This document shows positions 12,845-16,022 of a stretch of DNA of 16,022 bases, piece by piece. The position numbers and the translations under genes are program-made. Position 1 is the stretch's first letter, and each line of letters opens with the position of its first letter. A model generated the notes under the pieces. It searched no databases, was not told the DNA's origin, and was given only the letters and a program-made list of their open reading frames with translations. Source of the DNA: an uncultured Candidatus Saccharibacteria bacterium (GTDB taxonomy: Bacteria > Patescibacteriota > Saccharimonadia > Saccharimonadales > Saccharimonadaceae); contig CANAUU010000010.1 in assembly GCA_947364965.1 (NCBI GenBank), positions 1-16,022 of the forward strand, read 5' to 3'.

Positions 12845-13333
12845 TTATTTAGAATTGGTGGTTTTTTCGGGTGTTTGTGATTCAGGTTTTTGAGATTTTG
12901 GTTTGATGAAGACGAGGAATTTGCTTAAGATGTAGTTTAGGACGATGACGATGACTTGAGTGATGAGCTTGATGATTTTGTCGTCGAGATGGAGGAGAGA
13001 AACGAAGACGAACATGATAGCCATGTCGACGAGGAGAGTGAAGATGCGGCTTGCAACGAATTTAAGGAATTCGGAGAGGATGTGGGTGTCTTTGACTTTG
13101 AAGACGAAGCTGCGGTTGGTGAAGTAGGCGAAGAGGACGGAGATAATCCAGGAAATGATGTTGGCGATTTGGAGCTGGATGGCGTCGTCCGGGTTGAGAA
13201 TCGTGAGGACAAGGGCGTAATAAGTGCCGAGGCTGACGAGGGTGGTGAGGATACCAATAATGAGGTAGCGGATGATTTCGGAATACTCGGCGTATTTGGT
13301 TTTGAGAAGATGACGGAGTTTAGCGAAGGTCAT
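12845..13333 (-). CDS. GtrA-family membrane protein (lipid-linked sugar flippase type)
   Basis: This 162-residue protein has four hydrophobic segments (about 20-46, 52-72, 92-115 and 120-143), the GtrA layout. It carries the usual openings IIRYLIIGILTTLVSLGTYY and ANIISWIISVLFAYFTNRSFVF. A hydrophilic Lys/Pro/Thr tail closes it. GtrA proteins are thought to flip polyprenyl-phosphate-linked sugars made by a GtrB-type transferase. Its start overlaps the end of the glycosyltransferase gene by 14 nt, so translation is coupled and the two should act together in decorating the envelope, or in glycosylating surface proteins such as pilin (inference). Confidence 0.9.
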   Translation of the reverse strand: MTFAKLRHLLKTKYAEYSEIIRYLIIGILTTLVSLGTYYALVLTILNPDDAIQLQIANIISWIISVLFAYFTNRSFVFKVKDTHILSEFLKFVASRIFTLLVDMAIMFVFVSLLHLDDKIIKLITQVIVIVLNYILSKFLVFIKPKSQKPESQTPEKTTNSK

Positions 13334-14396
13334 TTTTGATACCTGCGGTGTTAATCACGCGAGTGGTTTGGTTGGTTTCGCGGGTGATGTAGTGGGGGCG
13401 GTGTTTGGTTTCGAGGTAGGCTTTGGCGAGGTATTCACCGATAACACCGAGGAAGAAGAGTTGGATGCCGCCCATGAACATAAAGAGACAGACGAGACTG
13501 GGCCAGCCGGAAACTGGGTCGCCGAAGGCGAGAGTTTTGATGACGACGATGAGGATAATGATGAAAGCGATAAAGCAGAAGAGGACGCCGAGGAAGGCGG
13601 CGAGGGTGAGGGGAACGGTGGAGAAGGCGACGATGCCTTCGATGGCGTATTTGAAGAGTTTCCAGAAGGACCATTTAGTTTCGCCGGCGACACGTTCGAC
13701 GTTTTCGAATTCGACCCACTTGGTCTTGAAGCCGACGAAGGACCAGAGACCTTTGGAATAGCGGTTGTATTCTTGGCAGGAGATGATGGCGTCGACGACT
13801 TGGCGGGTCATGAGGCGGTAGTCGCGGGCGCCGTCGACCATTTCGACTTTGCTCATGCGGTTGATGAGCTTGTAGAAGATGCGGGCGCAGAAGCTGCGGA
13901 TGGGCGGTTCGCCCTTGCGGGAGACGCGACGAGTAGCAGCGCAGTCGTATTTTTCGGGGGTGTGGTTGGTGACCGCAGGGTTTTGGTCTTTTTGACTTGG
14001 TTGAGGGTTTTGGTTGGAGGTTTTTTGGCTGGGCTGCGGGTTTTGGTCTGGTTGCGGGTCGACATATTTCAAGAGTTCGGGGAGGAGGCTGGGTGGATCT
14101 TGGCAGTCGGCGTCCATGGTGGCGATGAGGTCGCCGGAAGCGTGTTCGAGACCGGCAAGGAGGGCGGCTTCTTTGCCGAAGTTGCGGGAGAAGGAAACAT
14201 AGAAAACGCGCGGGTCTTCAGCGACGAGGGATTTCATGACGGCGAGAGTATCGTCGATACTGCCGTCGTCGACGAGGATGAATTCGAATTTGTAATCTTT
14301 TCGGAGGGTGTCGATGACTTTGAGGGCTTCTTCGTAGAAAAGGGGAAGCGCGGCGGCTTCGTTGTAGCAGGGAACGACAATGCTGATAGTTTTCAT
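13320..14396 (-). CDS. GtrB/DPM1-like family 2 glycosyltransferase with a repeat insert
   Basis: This 358-residue protein joins a GT2 domain to two C-terminal membrane helices (about 258-286 and 298-325), as in GtrB, which loads a sugar onto undecaprenyl phosphate. Visible motifs are ISIVVPCYNE, LVDDGS (Asp43, Asp44), FSRNFGKEAALLAGLEHA, and MDADCQDPP with Asp95/Asp97. Further on are RDYRLMTRQVVDAI and GETKWSFWKLFKYAIEGI. After PELLKYVD an extra ~35 residues (113-147) rich in Gln, Asn, Pro and Ser interrupt the fold, with QNPQPSQK repeated at 118-125 and 129-136, just before the acceptor-side Arg-Lys loop. A leaderless-type promoter lies upstream on the minus strand. The partner GtrA overlaps its end. 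Confidence 0.92.
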   Translation of the reverse strand: MKTISIVVPCYNEAAALPLFYEEALKVIDTLRKDYKFEFILVDDGSIDDTLAVMKSLVAEDPRVFYVSFSRNFGKEAALLAGLEHASGDLIATMDADCQDPPSLLPELLKYVDPQPDQNPQPSQKTSNQNPQPSQKDQNPAVTNHTPEKYDCAATRRVSRKGEPPIRSFCARIFYKLINRMSKVEMVDGARDYRLMTRQVVDAIISCQEYNRYSKGLWSFVGFKTKWVEFENVERVAGETKWSFWKLFKYAIEGIVAFSTVPLTLAAFLGVLFCFIAFIIILIVVIKTLAFGDPVSGWPSLVCLFMFMGGIQLFFLGVIGEYLAKAYLETKHRPHYITRETNQTTRVINTAGIKNDLR

Positions 14397-14403
14397 TAGG
14401 TTT

Positions 14404-14412
14404 ATTATAGCA
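14404..14412 (-). promoter_or_regulatory. extended -10 promoter of the glycosyltransferase operon, apparently leaderless
   Basis: On the minus strand TGCTATAAT ends 7 nt before the ATG, with no ribosome binding site. Part of it lies in the palindrome TAGCATAA/TTATGCTA (14408-14415 with 14425-14432), a possible operator. Confidence 0.5.
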
Positions 14413-14534
14413 TAAGTTTTCGATTTATGCTATTTGTCCGTTTGTTTTGCGTTTGAAGGTATACGGGTTGTTTTGCTTGTCCTTAGTGTATTTTTGGAAG
14501 CGTTTGCGTGCTGAGGGTTGGGTATTTCTGGTGG

Positions 14535-14557
14535 TATGATAATGGTTGTGGTATAAT
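14535..14557 (+). promoter_or_regulatory. two tandem -10 boxes ahead of the DUF308 gene
   Basis: GGTATGAT (ending 14540) and TGTGGTATAAT (ending 14557) are spaced 17 nt apart. The second is the better match and leaves a 27-nt leader that includes AGGAGG. Confidence 0.55.
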
Positions 14558-14584
14558 GAGGGTAATAAGCAACTAGGAGGCAAA

Positions 14585-15190
14585 ATGGCAACAAAAAAGA
14601 AAACTACGTCGAAATCGTCGCGGTCAGCGGCGAATGATGTTGTGCAACCGATTGTGAAGCGAGCAAAAACCACGGGTTGGATGGCGATTTTGGAATCGGT
14701 TTTGATTGGGGTTTTGGGTGGCTTGTTGGTTTGGCGACCGGAAGGCATCATGAAGGTGATTTTCTATGTGGTGGGGATTTGTTTGATGGTGAAGGGGGTG
14801 TATCGGATTGTGAACTACTTCGCAGTGCATGGGAAGTATGATTTCTACAATAATGACTTGCTCTATGGGATTATTGCGCTGGTGTTCGGGGTGCTTTCGG
14901 TGGTGCTTTGGGAGCAGTTTAGTAATGTGATTGGAATTGTGGTCGGCGCTTGGATGATTTATGGGGCGCTCGTGCGGATGAACTCGGCGATTAAGTTGCA
15001 CGCTTCTGGGGTGAAGGACTGGTTCTATGTGATGCTTCTTTCGTTGGTGATGCTGGCGTTGGGGATTTATATGGTGATTAGCGTGGGCGCGGTTTTGGCC
15101 GTGGTTGGATGGATTATGATTGCGGCGGCTGTGGTCGGAATTATCGACGATATTGTGTTTATGAAGAATATTGACGCGATTACAGAATAA
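14585..15190 (+). CDS. HdeD-like DUF308 membrane protein
   Basis: This 201-residue protein has a basic Lys/Thr/Ser N-terminus (residues 1-27) and six hydrophobic segments in pairs (about 33-50, 55-76, 92-108, 112-130, 144-162 and 165-185). That is the layout of HdeD/DUF308 proteins; Pro52-Glu53 in WRPEGIMKVIFYVVGICLM fits the conserved Pro between helix pairs. HdeD of enterobacteria is linked to acid resistance, but most relatives have no known role, and none is assigned here. Start ATG 14585 is fixed by AGGAGG at 14575-14580; the upstream ATG 14546 lies inside the promoter. It has its own promoters and terminator, so it is a single-gene unit. Confidence 0.85.
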   Translation: MATKKKTTSKSSRSAANDVVQPIVKRAKTTGWMAILESVLIGVLGGLLVWRPEGIMKVIFYVVGICLMVKGVYRIVNYFAVHGKYDFYNNDLLYGIIALVFGVLSVVLWEQFSNVIGIVVGAWMIYGALVRMNSAIKLHASGVKDWFYVMLLSLVMLALGIYMVISVGAVLAVVGWIMIAAAVVGIIDDIVFMKNIDAITE

Positions 15191-15213
15191 ATCTCTGCGG
15201 ATTTAGGGGTGTG

Positions 15214-15243
15214 ACCGGAGCTTTGGGCGGGAGCTCCGGTTTT
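15214..15243 (+). terminator. intrinsic terminator of the DUF308 gene
   Basis: ACCGGAGCT (15214-15222) pairs with AGCTCCGGT (15232-15240), followed by T4 (15240-15243). Confidence 0.8.
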
Positions 15244-15359
15244 GCGGTTGTTGGGCTTGTGGGTAGGTTTGCACTGGGGTGGGTTGGGTTTGCGAGGTCT
15301 TATGGGGTTGGTGTTTGGAGGGTTTGCGACGCGCTTGTGAGGTTTTGCGAGAAAGGGGG

Positions 15360-15388
15360 TTGTCAGAGAGGGGAAGATGCGGTATAAT
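15360..15388 (+). promoter_or_regulatory. promoter of tRNA-Asp
   Basis: TTGTCA (15360-15365), a 17-nt spacer and TATAAT (15383-15388) form the best two-box promoter in the window, 9 nt before the tRNA. Confidence 0.75.
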
Positions 15389-15397
15389 TAGAGTAGT

Positions 15398-15474
15398 GGA
15401 ATCGTAGCTCAGTTGGTTAGAGCGCCGCCCTGTCACGGCGGAGGTCGCGGGTTCGAGTCTCGTCGGTTCCGCCA
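15398..15474 (+). tRNA. tRNA-Asp (anticodon GTC)
   Basis: This 77-nt tRNA includes an encoded CCA. The acceptor GGAATCG/CGGTTCC has G-U pairs. The D-stem is GCTC/GAGC. The anticodon stem CCGCC/GGCGG encloses CTGTCAC, giving anticodon GTC. The T-arm has GTTCGAGTC. The discriminator is G, as expected for Asp. Confidence 0.95.
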
Positions 15475-15487
15475 CGATAACGAAGAT

Positions 15488-15507
15488 GACCCGAAAAGGG
15501 TCTTTTT
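15488..15507 (+). terminator. intrinsic terminator of tRNA-Asp
   Basis: GACCC (15488-15492) pairs with GGGTC (15498-15502) around GAAAA, followed by TTTTT. Confidence 0.75.
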
Positions 15508-15557
15508 GTCGGTATAAACGAAGTTTGTAGGAATGGGGTGAGACTAAGAAAGATTAT

Positions 15558-15613
15558 AAAAACGGGCGAATTCGGTCTTGCTTTTGCGAAGAAATGATGC
15601 TGGATTCACCCGT
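15558..15613 (-). other. minus-strand hairpin with U-tract, possible small RNA end or terminator
   Basis: On the minus strand ACGGGTGAAT (15613-15604) pairs with ATTCGCCCGT (15571-15562) over 10 bp including a G-U pair, then TTTTT follows. On the plus strand that G-U position is an unpaired C/A, so the RNA would be made from the minus strand. The 32-nt loop is long for a terminator. A weak TATGCT box lies upstream. No gene is seen on either strand from 15508 to 15715. Confidence 0.3.
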
Positions 15614-15715
15614 ACTTTTAGCGTAGCATACCCTGAGAGAAATTACCAAGCACAAGCATGAAGCTTTTGGGTGTTTTTATGAAATGTGGAGATTTTTGTG
15701 AAGTGAGAGATTTTT

Positions 15716-15726
15716 TGTGGTAGAAT
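15716..15726 (+). promoter_or_regulatory. extended -10 promoter of the structured RNA
   Basis: TGTGGTAGAAT ends 4 nt before the base of the long RNA stem at 15731, so the transcript would begin at the stem itself. Confidence 0.6.
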
Positions 15727-15730
15727 GGTA

Positions 15731-15880
15731 GTGTACACGTAATTCAATTTGAAATGGCTGGATTTTTTATCCAAGATTTTATATTCGTCCTGAGTATAAA
15801 CGGCACCGTAAGGAGCAGCCGTTCAGGACTAATATATCAGTCATTGGATGAATTGCGTGTACACCCTTGCGGTGTCGTTT
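15731..15880 (+). ncRNA. rod-shaped structured RNA, identity uncertain (SRP-like tip, or new)
   Basis: One long hairpin fills the transcript. GTGTACACGTAATTCA (15731-15746) pairs with 15849-15864 over 16 bp with one G-U. Next, AATGGCTGG (15753-15761) pairs with the strand ending CAGTCATT (15838-15845). Then TATATTCGTCCTG (15779-15791) pairs with CAGGACTAATATA (15824-15836), and AACGGC (15799-15804) pairs with GCCGTT (15818-15823). The tip is CC-GTAA-GG followed by AGCAGCC. A GNRA loop followed by GG-AGCAGCC recalls domain IV of bacterial SRP RNA (ffs), but the matching 5' strand (CAGG) is not there, so this is only a resemblance; 6S-like or novel RNA are alternatives. It has its own promoter and a terminator-like 3' end and no reading frame. 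Confidence 0.6.
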
Positions 15881-15885
15881 TTGTT
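15861..15885 (+). terminator. terminator-like hairpin of the structured RNA
   Basis: ACACC (15861-15865) pairs with GGTGT (15871-15875), followed by CGTTTTTGTTTT. The stem shares ACAC with the long outer stem, so the two folds compete. Confidence 0.5.
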
Positions 15886-15999
15886 TTGGGCTTTGCGGAT
15901 GGAGACGCAGGCTCGGAAAATGGGACTTTGCGTATTTTCTGCGTGAGTTCAGGAATTATGGCTCGCCAGGGTGTCGTAAACCTAAAAAGGAGGGCTGTG

Positions 16000-16022
16000 A
16001 TGCGAAGCCAAGATAAATGCCA
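16000..16022 (+). CDS. start of an unidentified gene, cut by the window edge
   Basis: ATG 16000 follows AAAAAGGAGG (15984-15993) at a good distance and opens MRSQDKC before the window ends. GTG 15997 is an alternative start. Seven codons are too few to identify a product. The 120 bp upstream (15881-15999) show no gene that I can support. Confidence 0.45.

Noticed and set aside
13368..14399. Long open frames opposite real genes (13368-14399 plus, 10293-10937 plus, 7847-8326 plus, 2671-3318 minus)
   Set aside because: They lie antisense to genes with full family motifs and follow from the skewed base composition. Their products are low-complexity and unrecognisable.
15645..15679. Plus-strand terminator-like hairpin (ACCAAGC with GCTTTTGGGT, then T5)
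   Set aside because: The pairing is weak and interrupted, and no transcript is known to end there.
1..16022. CRISPR arrays, insertion sequences, prophage genes, rRNA
   Set aside because: I looked for regular spaced repeats, transposase motifs, phage structural genes and rRNA cores and found none.

Overview
The window looks like chromosomal DNA from a Candidate Phyla Radiation (Patescibacteria) bacterium, most likely a Candidatus Saccharibacteria (TM7) relative. This is inference from the compact gene order, the complete but divergent type IV pilus cluster, the small set of envelope genes, and a coding strand very rich in G and T and poor in C. No 16S rRNA or marker gene is present to prove it. 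All seventeen assigned stops are TAA or TAG. Promoters share one pattern, an extended -10 (TGTGGTATAAT or close to it) with a weak -35, and several messages seem to start at the ATG itself.

Layout. 1-7199 (+) is a type IV pilus assembly cluster: the end of a PilO-like protein, a small membrane protein with a textbook EF-hand calcium loop, PilB-type extension ATPase, PilT-type retraction ATPase, PilC inner-membrane platform, a major-pilin-like prepilin, and the PilD prepilin peptidase. Together these would build, process and retract a pilus. 7277-8398 (-) is a Xer-like tyrosine recombinase. 8439-8638 is an unrecognised small gene: a promoter with a palindrome in its spacer, a 35-residue basic peptide with a strong ribosome binding site, and a 16-bp terminal hairpin. 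8789-8975 is tRNA-Arg(CCT), whose 3' end is repeated exactly 109 bp downstream, with three hairpins in between. 9009-10381 (+) is an HD-domain hydrolase followed by a HAD phosphatase broken by a T8 tract. 10440-10955 (-) is nucleoside diphosphate kinase. 11036-12508 (+) is a PH-domain membrane protein and a membrane-anchored SurA/parvulin-like protein. tRNA-Gly(CCC) follows. 12845-14396 (-) is a GtrB-like glycosyltransferase plus GtrA, probably for lipid-linked sugar transfer. 14585-15190 (+) is an HdeD/DUF308 membrane protein. Then come tRNA-Asp(GTC), a strong candidate for a stand-alone structured RNA (about 15731-15880), and the start of another gene at the right edge.

The most interesting signal is a family of three long hairpin elements (2486-2610, 5359-5462, 12522-12637). 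Each lies 7-17 nt after the last stop codon of a gene run. The two closest copies share a 74-nt core in which three stem positions have changed on both sides so that pairing is kept, while the outer stems are unrelated in sequence but still self-complementary. This looks like an undescribed structured 3'-end or mobile hairpin element. Next in interest are the duplicated tRNA-Arg end, the small regulated peptide gene and the rod-shaped RNA.
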